Part shown: piece by piece, positions 17,832 through 26,662 of the stretch
How the letters are laid out: each line of letters starts with the position of its first letter
How positions within the stretch are numbered: position 1 is the stretch's first letter
Assembly (NCBI RefSeq): GCF_002072185.1
Contig: NZ_MVIW01000004.1
Location: 49,414 to 113,413, forward strand
Direction of reading: 5' to 3'
DNA length: 64,000 bases
From: Actinomyces denticolens
Lineage (GTDB): Bacteria > Actinomycetota > Actinomycetes > Actinomycetales > Actinomycetaceae
The notes under the pieces: model-generated
Seen by the model: only the letters and a program-made list of their open reading frames with translations
Databases searched by the model: none
Told to the model about the DNA's origin: nothing
Position numbers and translations under genes: made by a program

Positions 17832-18002
17832 ATGACCGGCGCCGCCATCATCCTCATGCTCGTCGCGATCATCATCATCTGGGGCGGTCTGGCCGTCTCC
17901 GTCACCGCCCTGTACGTGCGCGGGCGCCGGGAGGAGCGGGAGGCCCGCAAAGCGGCCCTCGCCGTGGCCCGCGAGCACTTGCGCGGCGGGCAGGGCTCCT
18001 GA
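17832..18002 (+). CDS. MetS-like small subunit of the NSS transporter
   Basis: A 56-aa gene easily missed because of its size. It starts 1 nt after the symporter stop, with GAGGAG just upstream. It encodes one N-terminal membrane helix (AAIILMLVAIIIIWGGLAV, residues 3-21) and a basic amphipathic tail (RGRREEREARKAALAVAREH). This is the layout of MetS, which is needed for activity of MetP in Corynebacterium. Size, topology and position all fit; sequence identity was judged by eye. Confidence 0.82.
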   Translation: MTGAAIILMLVAIIIIWGGLAVSVTALYVRGRREEREARKAALAVAREHLRGGQGS

Positions 18003-18073
18003 GCCCGGAGCACCACCCGCCGGGCGCGGCGCGCCGGGCCCCGGTCCGTTTCCGCGGATCGGGGCCCGTGGGC

Positions 18074-18079
18074 GACAAT
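18074..18079 (+). promoter_or_regulatory. Leaderless -10 element of the HAD phosphatase gene
   Basis: GACAAT ends 6 nt before the ATG at 18086, and no Shine-Dalgarno is present. Confidence 0.5.
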
Positions 18080-18085
18080 CACCCC

Positions 18086-18958
18086 ATGACCACCTCTTCC
18101 GACGCGCCGGCGCTCCCCGCGCTGGTGGCCTTCGACCTCGACGACACCCTCGCCCCCTCCAAGTCCGCGATGCCCGAGCCGATGGCCGCCGCCCTGCGCT
18201 CGCTGCTGGACGTCGTCCCCGTATGCGTCATCTCCGGGGGCCAGATCGGCCAGTTCCGCGACCAGCTCCTTGCCCACCTCGGCGCCGACGACGCCGAGCT
18301 CTCCCATCTCCACCTCATGCCCACCTGCGGCACCCGCTACTACGTCCATGGCGCCGGTGGGGCCGATGACCGGTCCCCGGGCGCCATCGAGGGCATGCCC
18401 GGCTGGCGGCTCGTCTACGCCAATGACCTGAGCCCGCAGCAGATCGAGGAGGGCTTCGCCGTCGTCGAGGCCGAGGCCCGCCGCCTGGGCCTGTGGGAGG
18501 AGCGCACCTGGGGCGACATCCTCGAGGACCGCGGCAGCCAGATCACCTTCTCCGCCCTCGGCCAGGAGGCGCCGCTCCAGGCCAAGCGCGCCTGGGACCC
18601 CACGGGGGAGAAGAAGGGCGCCCTGCGCGACGCCGTCGCCGCCCGCCTGCCCGGGCTCGAGGTCCGCTCCGGGGGCTCCACCAGCGTGGACATCACCCTC
18701 AAGGGGGTCGACAAGGCCTACGGCATGACCCGCCTCGCCGAGGTCACCGGCATCCCCGGGGAGCGGATGCTGTTCGTCGGCGACCGGCTCGACCCCGAGG
18801 GCAATGACTACCCGGTTCTCGCGCTCGGCATCCCCTGCCACGCCGTGTCCGGCTGGGAGGAGACCGCGATCTTCGTCGCCGACCTCGCCCAGCGCATCGC
18901 ATCCGCCGGGGCGGGCGCCGCCCCGGATTCCGGCACGGCGGGCTCCGGGGGCGCCTGA
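18086..18958 (+). CDS. HAD-superfamily IIB hydrolase
   Basis: Probable sugar-phosphate phosphatase or phosphomannomutase-like HAD enzyme, 290 aa. Motif I is FDLDDTLAPS (about residues 12-21) with both aspartates, motif II is VCVISGG, motif III includes the Lys of VDKAYG, and motif IV is FVGDRLDPEGNDYP. The cap between motifs II and III (about 80-190) places it in subclass IIB with Cof, SPP and eukaryotic-type PMM proteins. The substrate cannot be read from the sequence. The start is set by a -10 box 6 nt upstream. It is followed 12 nt later by the metallophosphoesterase gene. Confidence 0.87.
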   Translation: MTTSSDAPALPALVAFDLDDTLAPSKSAMPEPMAAALRSLLDVVPVCVISGGQIGQFRDQLLAHLGADDAELSHLHLMPTCGTRYYVHGAGGADDRSPGAIEGMPGWRLVYANDLSPQQIEEGFAVVEAEARRLGLWEERTWGDILEDRGSQITFSALGQEAPLQAKRAWDPTGEKKGALRDAVAARLPGLEVRSGGSTSVDITLKGVDKAYGMTRLAEVTGIPGERMLFVGDRLDPEGNDYPVLALGIPCHAVSGWEETAIFVADLAQRIASAGAGAAPDSGTAGSGGA

Positions 18959-18970
18959 GGGCGCGGGCCG

Positions 18971-21076
18971 ATGAGACGCCGCGACGAGACCCCCCGTCCG
19001 GCCGGTGCCCCGGCGCCCCGCCCCGGCTCGCCGTTGGCCGCGCTGATCGGCGTGGCCAAGAGGATCGGGCAGGCCGTCTGGCGGGCCTGGTGCGCGCGCA
19101 GCGCCCGCTTCCGCCGCAGCGTGCGCGCACTGGGCCTCCTCCTCGTCTCCGGGAGCATCAGCCTCGGCCTCGGCGCCGCCACCGCGCAGGCAACCTCGCC
19201 CGTCGGCCCGCATGAGGCCCACTGGTCCACCAACCTCGACTCCGTCATCGTCCTCGACCTCGGCCCGCTCGGCAGCGCGTCCATGGACTCCCCGGCCCCG
19301 CCGCTGGGAGTGCGAGTCGTCCTGGGGGAGATCCCCTCCTCCATGGGCGTCGCCCCCGTGGACAGCATGAGCCTGGGCGAGTCCTTGACCCAGGACGCCA
19401 ACGCCTACCTCACTCTCGCCTCCCGCCCCCAGCTGACCATCGACCGCGGGATCCACGCGCTCATCGACGACGCCCTGCGCAGGGCCGGACTCATCGAGTC
19501 CCTGTTCCTCACCGCCGTCGCCGCCGGCCGCCTGGGCGCCAAGGGGCGACTGCGGGCGCTCGTCGCCAAGGGGCTGAGCCGTCGCCCGGCGGCGGTCCTG
19601 GCCGGGGCGGGCGCCCTGGCCACGATGATCGTCATGCTCGCCCCCGTGCTGCGGCCCGCCACCGTGCCGGGCGAGACGATCCCCGCCCTGGAGGGCACTT
19701 CCTTCGCCCCGGCGAGGCTGTCCGGCCGCATCGCCGATATCGCCACCGCCTACGGGGGCACGGTCGCCGGCTACATCAGGGAGAACCAGGCCTTCTACTC
19801 CCGGGCCCAGGACAACCTCCGCGCCGCCTGGGAGGCCTCCCGGCGCGTGAGCGGGAGAATCGAGATCACCGCCTCCTCGGGGAGCTCCGATGAGGCCGCG
19901 ATCCAGTCGGCGCTCTCCCAGTCCCAGGCCGCGGGTGAGGCCGCCGTCAAGAGCCCCGCCGCGACCGCGGGCCCGACACCCGGCACAGCGCCGCAGGCCA
20001 CCGCCAGTCCGATCGACGGCGCCGCCCCCGGTCCTGCCGGAACCGCTGCGCCGCCGTGGGGCGGTCCCTCGGCCCCGCCCTCCGCCAGGGGCGTTCCCAC
20101 CGCCCCCGCCACACCCGACCAGGCCCTGGCCGCCCAGGCCGACGAGGCGCCGGTGACCGCCGTCCTGTCCACGGACCTGCACTGCAACCTCGACGTCATC
20201 TCCTTCGCCGGGCTGCTGGACCAGTTGGCGCGCCCCGATGTCCACATGGACGACGGCGACCTCGCCATGACCGGTTCCAACCCCGAGCAGGTCTGCGTGG
20301 ACGCCCTCAGCCAGGCGGTTCCCTCCGGCGTCGCGCGCGTGGCCACCATCGGCAACCACGACTCCGAGGCCACCGCCGAGCGCCTGCGGGGCCAGGGCTG
20401 GACCGTCACCGACGGCAAGCCGGTCAAGGCGGGCCCGCTGACGGTGCTCGGGGATGATGACGTCGAGCGCACCACCGCCGCGGGCACCACCAAGCGCGGG
20501 GGAGAGGACGCCTCCCAGCTCGGCCAGCGCCTGTCCGACCAGGCCTGCCAGGCCGCCGACGAGGGGAGCGCCGACGCCGTCGACGTCGTCCTCATCCACC
20601 GGCCCCAGGCCTTCGCGCCGCTCCAGGCCTCCGGCTGCGCCCCCCTGCTGCTGGCGGGCCACGTCCACGAGGAGAGGGGGATGACCTCCGTCGACGGCGA
20701 GAGGGGGAGGGTCAACGCCCTCACCTCCGGCGCGGGCAAGGGCGGCACGTCCATCGGCCCCGTCACCCAGGAGGCCTGGCTCCACGAGCTCGCCTTCACC
20801 TCCGACGGCTCGCTCATCGCCTGGAGGTCCATCGTCCTGCACCCCGACGCCTCCGTCACCGTCGGCGCCTGGCAGGGACCGCCCCGGCCCACCGGCGCCG
20901 GCACTGACGGCGCCGGTGAGGGAGTCGCAACGGCCGCGCCGACCGACTCGACGGCGACGCCCGTCCCCACCCCGGGGCCGAGCGCTGCTCCGACGGCGCC
21001 GTCGGGAACCGGGGCCGCCGAGCCCGATCCCCCCGACGAGGGCGAGGCGTGGGGCACGGCGAGGGCCGGGGGCTGA
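18971..21076 (+). CDS. Membrane-anchored or secreted metallophosphoesterase
   Basis: A 701-aa protein with a basic N-terminus, a hydrophobic stretch (LGLLLVSGSISLGLGAATAQA, about 56-76) that could be a signal peptide or anchor, a second membrane segment near AAVLAGAGALATMIVMLAPV (about 211-230), an Ala/Pro/Gly-rich linker (about 310-390), and a calcineurin-type phosphoesterase domain (about 395-620). All metal-ligand motifs are present: STDLHCN, DDGDLA, GNHDSE, IHRP and AGHVHEE. A second Pro/Thr/Ala-rich tail ends the protein. The catalytic domain is probably extracytoplasmic between low-complexity linkers. The substrate is unknown. No clear ribosome site precedes the start. Confidence 0.85.
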   Translation: MRRRDETPRPAGAPAPRPGSPLAALIGVAKRIGQAVWRAWCARSARFRRSVRALGLLLVSGSISLGLGAATAQATSPVGPHEAHWSTNLDSVIVLDLGPLGSASMDSPAPPLGVRVVLGEIPSSMGVAPVDSMSLGESLTQDANAYLTLASRPQLTIDRGIHALIDDALRRAGLIESLFLTAVAAGRLGAKGRLRALVAKGLSRRPAAVLAGAGALATMIVMLAPVLRPATVPGETIPALEGTSFAPARLSGRIADIATAYGGTVAGYIRENQAFYSRAQDNLRAAWEASRRVSGRIEITASSGSSDEAAIQSALSQSQAAGEAAVKSPAATAGPTPGTAPQATASPIDGAAPGPAGTAAPPWGGPSAPPSARGVPTAPATPDQALAAQADEAPVTAVLSTDLHCNLDVISFAGLLDQLARPDVHMDDGDLAMTGSNPEQVCVDALSQAVPSGVARVATIGNHDSEATAERLRGQGWTVTDGKPVKAGPLTVLGDDDVERTTAAGTTKRGGEDASQLGQRLSDQACQAADEGSADAVDVVLIHRPQAFAPLQASGCAPLLLAGHVHEERGMTSVDGERGRVNALTSGAGKGGTSIGPVTQEAWLHELAFTSDGSLIAWRSIVLHPDASVTVGAWQGPPRPTGAGTDGAGEGVATAAPTDSTATPVPTPGPSAAPTAPSGTGAAEPDPPDEGEAWGTARAGG

Positions 21077-21173
21077 GGCGTTGCGCCGTCACGCGCATCC
21101 AGGGTGCACAATGAGCCGGTCGCCCCATCGGGCGCGGCCGGCCGACGACCGGGTCAACGAGAGGAACGCTGCA

Positions 21174-21884
21174 ATGGCCCATGTGCCGACCCAGGCAGAG
21201 ATCGACGCGATGAGCGAGGAGGAGCTGGAGGCCTACCTCGCCGGCGCCGAGGACGCCGACGCCCCCCTCCTCGAGGTCCAGGGCACCGGCGCCAGCGCCT
21301 CCTCCGGGGCCCCCCGCGAGTACGCCGTGCTCCTCATCATCGGCTCGATCATCGCGCTCGGCGCCTGCTGGGAGCTCACCACCGCCCACATCAAGCAGAT
21401 CAAGGAGCCCCTCGCGGGCCTGTCCTGCGACATCAACCCCCTGGTCTCCTGCGGCGCCTCCCTGGACATCTGGCAGGGCAACCTGCTGGGCGTGCCCAAC
21501 GCCCACATCGGGGCGATGGCCTTCTCCGCGCTCCTGACCCTGGGCGCGCTCCTCATGGGCGGGATGCGGCTGCCGCGCTGGGTGTGGCGGGGCATGGTGG
21601 CCGGCACCATCGGCGGGATCCTCTTCGTCGCATGGTTCCTGTTCGTCTCCGTCATCGACCTGGGCAAGCTCTGCCCCTTCTGCATGCTCATCTGGGCGGT
21701 CACCATCCCCATCGCCACCTCCACCTGGGCGTGGGCCGCAGCGGGCGGGCACCTGGGCGTGAGTCCCGCGACCGCCCGCCTCCTCGTGGCCCGGCGCTGG
21801 TGGGGTGCCGTGGCGCTGTATGCGCTCGTCGCCCTCACGGTCGCCGTCGGCCTGTGGTCCGAGTGGATGACGCTGCTGCGATGA
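21174..21884 (+). CDS. Vitamin K epoxide reductase (VKOR) family protein
   Basis: Membrane quinone-linked enzyme that re-oxidises a partner thiol oxidase for disulfide formation in secreted proteins. The 236-aa product has an acidic cytoplasmic N-terminus (1-47), about five helices, the loop cysteine pair C85/C93 (SCDINPLVSC) and the active CPFC (C167, C170). No thioredoxin domain is fused, unlike cyanobacterial versions, and no DsbA/MdbA partner is adjacent. GAGAGGA precedes the ATG. The stop overlaps the mntR start (ATGA), so the two are translationally coupled. Confidence 0.92.
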   Translation: MAHVPTQAEIDAMSEEELEAYLAGAEDADAPLLEVQGTGASASSGAPREYAVLLIIGSIIALGACWELTTAHIKQIKEPLAGLSCDINPLVSCGASLDIWQGNLLGVPNAHIGAMAFSALLTLGALLMGGMRLPRWVWRGMVAGTIGGILFVAWFLFVSVIDLGKLCPFCMLIWAVTIPIATSTWAWAAAGGHLGVSPATARLLVARRWWGAVALYALVALTVAVGLWSEWMTLLR

Positions 21885-22663
21885 GCGCCTCCGCCCGCCG
21901 GGACCGCGAGACGGCGCCCGCGCCCGTCGCCGACCCCACGGACTCGACCGTCGCCCAGGACTACCTCAAGGCCGTCTGGGCGGCCACGGAGTGGGGCGGC
22001 GCCGGCGCCTCCATCACGGGTCTCGCCCAGCGCATGGGGGTGGCGGCCTCCACTGCCTCGGAGAACGTCTCCCGTCTGGTCGACGCCGGCCTCCTGGAGC
22101 ACGAGCCCTACCGCGCCGTCACGCTCAGCCCCGAGGGAACGCGCCGCGCCATGGGCATGGTGCGCCGCCACCGCCTCCTCGAGACCTACCTCGTGGAGGC
22201 TCTCGGCTTCGACTGGGACGAGGTTCATGAGGAGGCGGAGGTGCTCGAGCACGCCGTCTCCGAGCGCCTCCTGGACCGCATCGACGCCGCCCTGGGGCGC
22301 CCGGCCCGCGACCCCCACGGCGATCCGATCCCCACGGCCGGCGGTTCCATGGCGCTCCCGGCACTGCGCAGCCTCGACGCGCTGCGCGTGGGGGAGAGCG
22401 GCGTCGTCGCCCGCATTCAGGACGACCCCGCCACGCTCCAGGCGCTCGACCGCGCTGGGATCGGTCTGGACGCGCGGATCAGGGTGACCGGCAGGGGACG
22501 GGTCGACGGCGATTCGGGCCTTCGCCCCAGTCTCATCCGGCTCGTCAGCGCCACTGGGGCGGGTCGGGCGGACGCCCCCGAGGACGGGATCACCGGTGGC
22601 GCTCCGGAGCCGGGGGAGGCCATGATCCCCGCGGGCTTCCTGTGGGTCCTCGCCGAGGACTGA
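21881..22663 (+). CDS. mntR: DtxR-family metalloregulator, MntR-like
   Basis: A 260-aa metal-dependent repressor with N-terminal winged helix (VAQDYLKAVW, MGVAASTASENVSRLVDAG), dimerisation domain and a C-terminal SH3/FeoA-like domain. Predicted primary metal ligands are D27, H97, E120, E123 and H124. The Asp and Glu occupy the places held by Met10 and Cys102 in iron-sensing DtxR, which matches the Mn-sensing MntR type. The frame is open upstream through the whole VKOR gene in another phase, but the ATG at 21881 overlapping the VKOR stop is the natural start. Target genes are not adjacent. Confidence 0.85.
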   Translation: MSASARRDRETAPAPVADPTDSTVAQDYLKAVWAATEWGGAGASITGLAQRMGVAASTASENVSRLVDAGLLEHEPYRAVTLSPEGTRRAMGMVRRHRLLETYLVEALGFDWDEVHEEAEVLEHAVSERLLDRIDAALGRPARDPHGDPIPTAGGSMALPALRSLDALRVGESGVVARIQDDPATLQALDRAGIGLDARIRVTGRGRVDGDSGLRPSLIRLVSATGAGRADAPEDGITGGAPEPGEAMIPAGFLWVLAED

Positions 22664-22786
22664 CGGCGCGGCCGCCGATTGACCGCGACTCGGCCGCCGG
22701 GAGTCCGACGTCCTGCGGCCCGACGACCGTTGGACCTGAGCCCCGGCTCCGGGCGCGCGGCGCCATCGTCTGGAAGGATGGGGCGC

Positions 22787-23230
22787 ATGAGCACCCTCTT
22801 CACCAAGATCATCAATGGCGAGATCCCCGGCTCCTTCGTGTGGGCCGATGAGCACTGCGCCGCCTTCGCCACGATCGAGCCCCACACCGACGGCCACGTC
22901 CTCGTCGTCCCCCGCGAGGAGATCGACTCCTACGTCGACGCCCCCGACGAGCTCGTCGCCCACCTGGCGGTGGTGGCCAGGAGGATAGGTGCCGCCCAGA
23001 CCCGCGTCTTCGGGGCGGCGAGGGCCGGGGTCATGGTGGCCGGTTACGGCGTCGACCACCTCCACGTGCACGTCCTGCCCATCCGATCCGAGGAGGACCT
23101 GCAGTTCTCCTCCGCCCGCAAGGACGCCGCCCCCGAGGAGATCGAGGCCGCCATGGCGCGCCTGCGCTCCGGGCTGCGCGAGGACGGCTGGGGGGAGTTC
23201 GTCGTCACCAGCGCCCCCGGCACACGCTGA
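22787..23230 (+). CDS. HIT-family nucleotide hydrolase/transferase
   Basis: A 147-aa histidine-triad protein: N-terminal TLFTKIINGEIPGSFVWAD and catalytic HLHVHVLP (His-x-His-x-His, about residues 95-102). These proteins hydrolyse aminoacyl- or other adenosine phosphoramidates. GGAAGGA lies 8 nt upstream of the ATG at 22787; a longer in-frame start at 22679 would add a 36-residue Arg/Pro-rich stretch with no ribosome site. Neighbours on both sides are unrelated in function. Confidence 0.92.
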   Translation: MSTLFTKIINGEIPGSFVWADEHCAAFATIEPHTDGHVLVVPREEIDSYVDAPDELVAHLAVVARRIGAAQTRVFGAARAGVMVAGYGVDHLHVHVLPIRSEEDLQFSSARKDAAPEEIEAAMARLRSGLREDGWGEFVVTSAPGTR

Positions 23231-23314
23231 GGCGGGCCGCGCTCCCGGAGGCGACCGGCCGGGCCAGGGGCGCCCACTGCGCGGGCGCGGCGCGGGGAAG
23301 GCGCCGCCGAGGGC

Positions 23315-23320
23315 TAGGCT
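23315..23320 (+). promoter_or_regulatory. Predicted -10 element upstream of leuS
   Basis: TAGGCT, the same hexamer used by other genes of this window, lies about 70 nt before the leuS start. The -35 region is poor. The leader shows no T-box-like structure that I can recognise. Confidence 0.35.
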
Positions 23321-23392
23321 GTCCCCCAGCCACGCTCCCCGGGGGATGAAGCCCCTCAGGGCATGACGATCAGGGAAAGAGCACAGAGCACT

Positions 23393-26374
23393 ATGACCCA
23401 CAACCCCGCAGCCGCTCCGGAGCCCACCGACGCGCCCCCCTTCCGATACACGGCGGCGCTGGCGGGCAGCATCGAGACCTCCTGGCAGGACCGCTGGGAG
23501 GCCGAGGGCACCTTCTGGGCGGACAACCCCGTGGGCGATCTCGCGGGCCCGGGCGCCGAGCGCGAGAAGTTCTTCATGCTCGACATGTTCCCCTACCCCT
23601 CTGGCAAGGGTTTGCACGTGGGCCACCCCCTGGGCTACATCGCCACGGACGTCATCGCCCGCTTCACCCGCATGACCGGCAAGAACGTCCTGTACACGAT
23701 GGGCTACGACGCCTTCGGCCTGCCCGCCGAGCAGTACGCCGTGGCCACCGGCCAGCACCCGCGCGTGTCCACCGAGGCCAATATCGCCAATATGCGCCGC
23801 CAGTTGCGCCGGCTCGGCCTGTCCCACGACTCGCGCCGCTCCATCCAGACCATCGACGTGGACTACGTGCGCTGGACCCAGTGGATCTTCCTTCAGATCT
23901 TCAACTCCTGGTTCGACCCCACTGCCCCTCGTCGCGACGGCCGGGGAACGGGCGCCGCCCGCCCCATCGCCGAGCTCGAGGCCAAGCTCGCCTCCGGGGA
24001 GGTCCCCACCCCGGACGGCCGCCCCTGGGCGCGGCTCGGCAAGGCGGAGCGCGCCGAGATCATCGACTCGCACCGCCTCGCCTACGTCTCCCACGCGCCG
24101 GTCAACTGGTGCCCGGGCCTGGGCACGGTGCTGGCCAACGAGGAGGTCACCTCCGAGGGCCGCTCCGAGCGCGGCAACTACCCCGTCTTCAAGCGCAACC
24201 TGCGCCAGTGGATGATGCGGATCACCGCCTACGGGGACCGCCTCGCCGAGGACCTGGACACCGTGGACTGGCCCGAGAAGGTCAAGCTCATGCAGCGCAA
24301 CTGGATCGGGCGGTCCGAGGGCGCCGAGGTGACCTACGCGGTGCCCGATGCCGCGCTCGCGGGCGCCGGCCAGGACACGCTCACGGTCTACACCACGCGC
24401 CCGGACACGCTCTTCGGCGCGACCTTTATGGTGGTCGCCCCCGAGCACCCGATCCTGGGCGGCGTCCCTTCCGCCGCCTCGGCCCGCACGCAGGCGCAGA
24501 TCGACGACGACGCCGCAGCGCTCACCCTTCCCTCGGCCTGGCCCGAGGGCACGAAGGAGGCCTGGACCGGTGGGCACGCCACCCCGGCCGAGGCCGTGTC
24601 CGCCTACCGCGCCTACGCCGCGGCCGCCACGGACGCCGAGCGCACCGACGAGGGGCGCGCCAAGACCGGTGTCTTCACGGGCCTGTTCGGCATCAACCCG
24701 GTGGATGGGCGCCGGGTGCCGGTCTTCGTCGCCGACTACGTCCTCATGGGCTACGGCACTGGCGCGATCATGGCGGTGCCCTCCGGCGACCAGCGCGACT
24801 GGGACTTCGCCCGCAAGTACGGGATCGACGTCGTCGCCACGATCCAGCCGCCCGAGGGCTTCAGCCTGGAGGAGGCCGCATGGACCGGCGACGGCCCGCT
24901 CATCAACTCCGCGAACGGCGAGATCGACCTCAACGGCATGGGCAAGGATGAGGCCAAGGCCGCGATGACCCAGTACCTGGAGGCCAAGGGCGTGGGCCGC
25001 GGCGCGGTCACCTACCGCCTGCGCGACTGGCTCTTCTCGCGCCAGCGCTACTGGGGCGAGCCCTTCCCGATCGTCTGGGACGAGGACGGCCTCGTCCACG
25101 CCGTCCCGGAGTCGATGCTGCCGATCGAGCTGCCGGAGGTCACCGACTATTCTCCGCGCTCCTTCGACCCCGACGATGCCGACTCCTCGCCTGAGGCGCC
25201 GCTGTCCAAGGCCACCGACTGGGTGGAGGTCGAGCTCGACCTGGGCGATGGGCCCAGGAAGTACTACCGCGAGACCAACACGATGCCGCAGTGGGCGGGC
25301 TCGTGCTGGTACGAGATGCGCTACGCGGACCCCACGAATGGGACGGCGCTCATCGACCCGGCCAACGAGGCGTACTGGATGGGTCCTCGGCCAGAGGGGG
25401 GCAACACCTCCGGTGGCACTGACCTGTACGTGGGCGGCGTGGAGCACGCCGTGCTGCACCTGCTGTACTCGCGGTTCTGGCACAAGGTGCTCTTCGACCT
25501 CGGCCACGTGTCCTCCTCGGAGCCCTACCACCGCCTGTTCAACCAGGGGTATGTGCAGGCCTACGCCTTCAAGGACGCCCGCGGTCAGTACGTGCCCGCC
25601 GAGGAGGTGGAGGAGAGCGTCGGCGCCGATGGGGAGCCGTCCTTCACGTGGCGCGGCGAGCCGGTGACCCGTGAGTACGGGAAGATGGGCAAGTCGCTGA
25701 AGAACATCGTCACCCCGGATGAGATGTACGACGCCTACGGGGCGGACACCTTCCGCGTCTACGAGATGTCCATGGGGCCGCTGGATGTGGACCGCCCGTG
25801 GGAGACCCGGGCCGTGGTGGGCGCGCAGCGCTTCCTGCAGCGGCTGTGGCGCAATGTGGTCGACGAGTCGACGGGTGAGGTGACGGTGGTCGATGAGGCC
25901 GCCGACGATGCCACGCGCCGGCTCATCGCCCGCACGATCGTGGGGGTGCGCGAGGACTACGAGGGGATGCGCCTGAATACGGCGATCGCCAAGCTCATCG
26001 TGCTCAACAACCATCTGACGGCGGTGGGCGCGGTGCCGCGCGAGGCCGCGGAGGCCCTGGTGCTCATGGTCTCCCCGGTGGCCCCGCATATCGCGGAGGA
26101 GCTGTGGAGCAGACTCGGGCACGAGGCCTCGCTGGCCCGCGAGCCCTTCCCGGTGGTGGCGGATGAGTCGCTGCTGGCGGCGGAGAAGGTGACCTGCGTG
26201 GTGCAGGTCAAGGGGAAGGTCCGCGACCGCCTGGAGGTGGATCCCGGGATCGATGCCGCCGAGCTGGAGCGCCTGGCACTGGCGGCGCCCGGCGTGGTGC
26301 GCACTCTGGATGGCCGGGGCGTGCGCAAGGTGATCGTCAAGGCCCCGGGGCTCGTGAGCATCGTGCCGGAGTGA
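23393..26374 (+). CDS. leuS: Leucyl-tRNA synthetase
   Basis: Class I synthetase charging tRNA-Leu, 993 aa from this start. Visible are the HIGH-type motif [17 protein letters not shown], the CP1 editing domain (about 290-490, with [20 protein letters not shown]), the [17 protein letters not shown] motif, the KMSKS-type loop GKMGKSLKN, and the anticodon-binding and C-terminal domains. Actinobacterial LeuS carries extra insertions, such as the region around [11 protein letters not shown]. An ATG at 23363 would add ten residues; both starts have weak ribosome sites and I prefer 23393. Confidence 0.95.
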   Translation: MTHNPAAAPEPTDAPPFRYTAALAGSIETSWQDRWEAEGTFWADNPVGDLAGPGAEREKFFMLDMFPYPSGKGLHVGHPLGYIATDVIARFTRMTGKNVLYTMGYDAFGLPAEQYAVATGQHPRVSTEANIANMRRQLRRLGLSHDSRRSIQTIDVDYVRWTQWIFLQIFNSWFDPTAPRRDGRGTGAARPIAELEAKLASGEVPTPDGRPWARLGKAERAEIIDSHRLAYVSHAPVNWCPGLGTVLANEEVTSEGRSERGNYPVFKRNLRQWMMRITAYGDRLAEDLDTVDWPEKVKLMQRNWIGRSEGAEVTYAVPDAALAGAGQDTLTVYTTRPDTLFGATFMVVAPEHPILGGVPSAASARTQAQIDDDAAALTLPSAWPEGTKEAWTGGHATPAEAVSAYRAYAAAATDAERTDEGRAKTGVFTGLFGINPVDGRRVPVFVADYVLMGYGTGAIMAVPSGDQRDWDFARKYGIDVVATIQPPEGFSLEEAAWTGDGPLINSANGEIDLNGMGKDEAKAAMTQYLEAKGVGRGAVTYRLRDWLFSRQRYWGEPFPIVWDEDGLVHAVPESMLPIELPEVTDYSPRSFDPDDADSSPEAPLSKATDWVEVELDLGDGPRKYYRETNTMPQWAGSCWYEMRYADPTNGTALIDPANEAYWMGPRPEGGNTSGGTDLYVGGVEHAVLHLLYSRFWHKVLFDLGHVSSSEPYHRLFNQGYVQAYAFKDARGQYVPAEEVEESVGADGEPSFTWRGEPVTREYGKMGKSLKNIVTPDEMYDAYGADTFRVYEMSMGPLDVDRPWETRAVVGAQRFLQRLWRNVVDESTGEVTVVDEAADDATRRLIARTIVGVREDYEGMRLNTAIAKLIVLNNHLTAVGAVPREAAEALVLMVSPVAPHIAEELWSRLGHEASLAREPFPVVADESLLAAEKVTCVVQVKGKVRDRLEVDPGIDAAELERLALAAPGVVRTLDGRGVRKVIVKAPGLVSIVPE

Positions 26375-26662
26375 GCGGAGCCGTGTCGCGGCGCGCCGCG
26401 CGGGTGGGGGAGTAGTACCCCGGCTCGCGCGGCGCGCTCGTGCCTGGGCGGCCTGGTCCGGATGTTCCTCAAAGCGATGCGAGCGGCGGCGAACTGGCGC
26501 GCGCTGGGATGCGCTCAGTTCACCGCCGCTCGCACCACTTGTGAGGGCAGTATGCCGTATGCCCCGCTTGCCGTCCCTTCTTACCGTGCGAGAAGGGGCC
26601 GGGGGCGGGAGGCCGTCGTCGTACCGCCCTCGGGAAAGCCACGGTGACGGCGGCTTTCGGTC
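26375..26662. other. 288-bp convergent spacer with a long hairpin
   Basis: Lies between the stops of leuS and the HerA-like gene. The only notable element is the inverted repeat at 26479-26533. Confidence 0.5.
26479..26533. terminator. Probable bidirectional terminator hairpin
   Basis: GCGAGCGGCGGCGAACTG (26479-26496) pairs with CAGTTCACCGCCGCTCGC (26516-26533): 17 of 18 pairs, loop 19 nt. Its place between two converging genes suits termination in either direction. Confidence 0.5.

Noticed and set aside
21233..26122. 1629-codon open frame on the minus strand opposite VKOR, mntR, HIT and leuS
   Set aside because: Shadow of GC-rich coding DNA; residue content (Gly/Arg/Val/His/Asp) is that of the antisense frame and the plus-strand genes are certain.
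26462..26647. 61-codon frame in the leuS/HerA-like spacer
   Set aside because: It is formed by the long inverted repeat and has no ribosome site.
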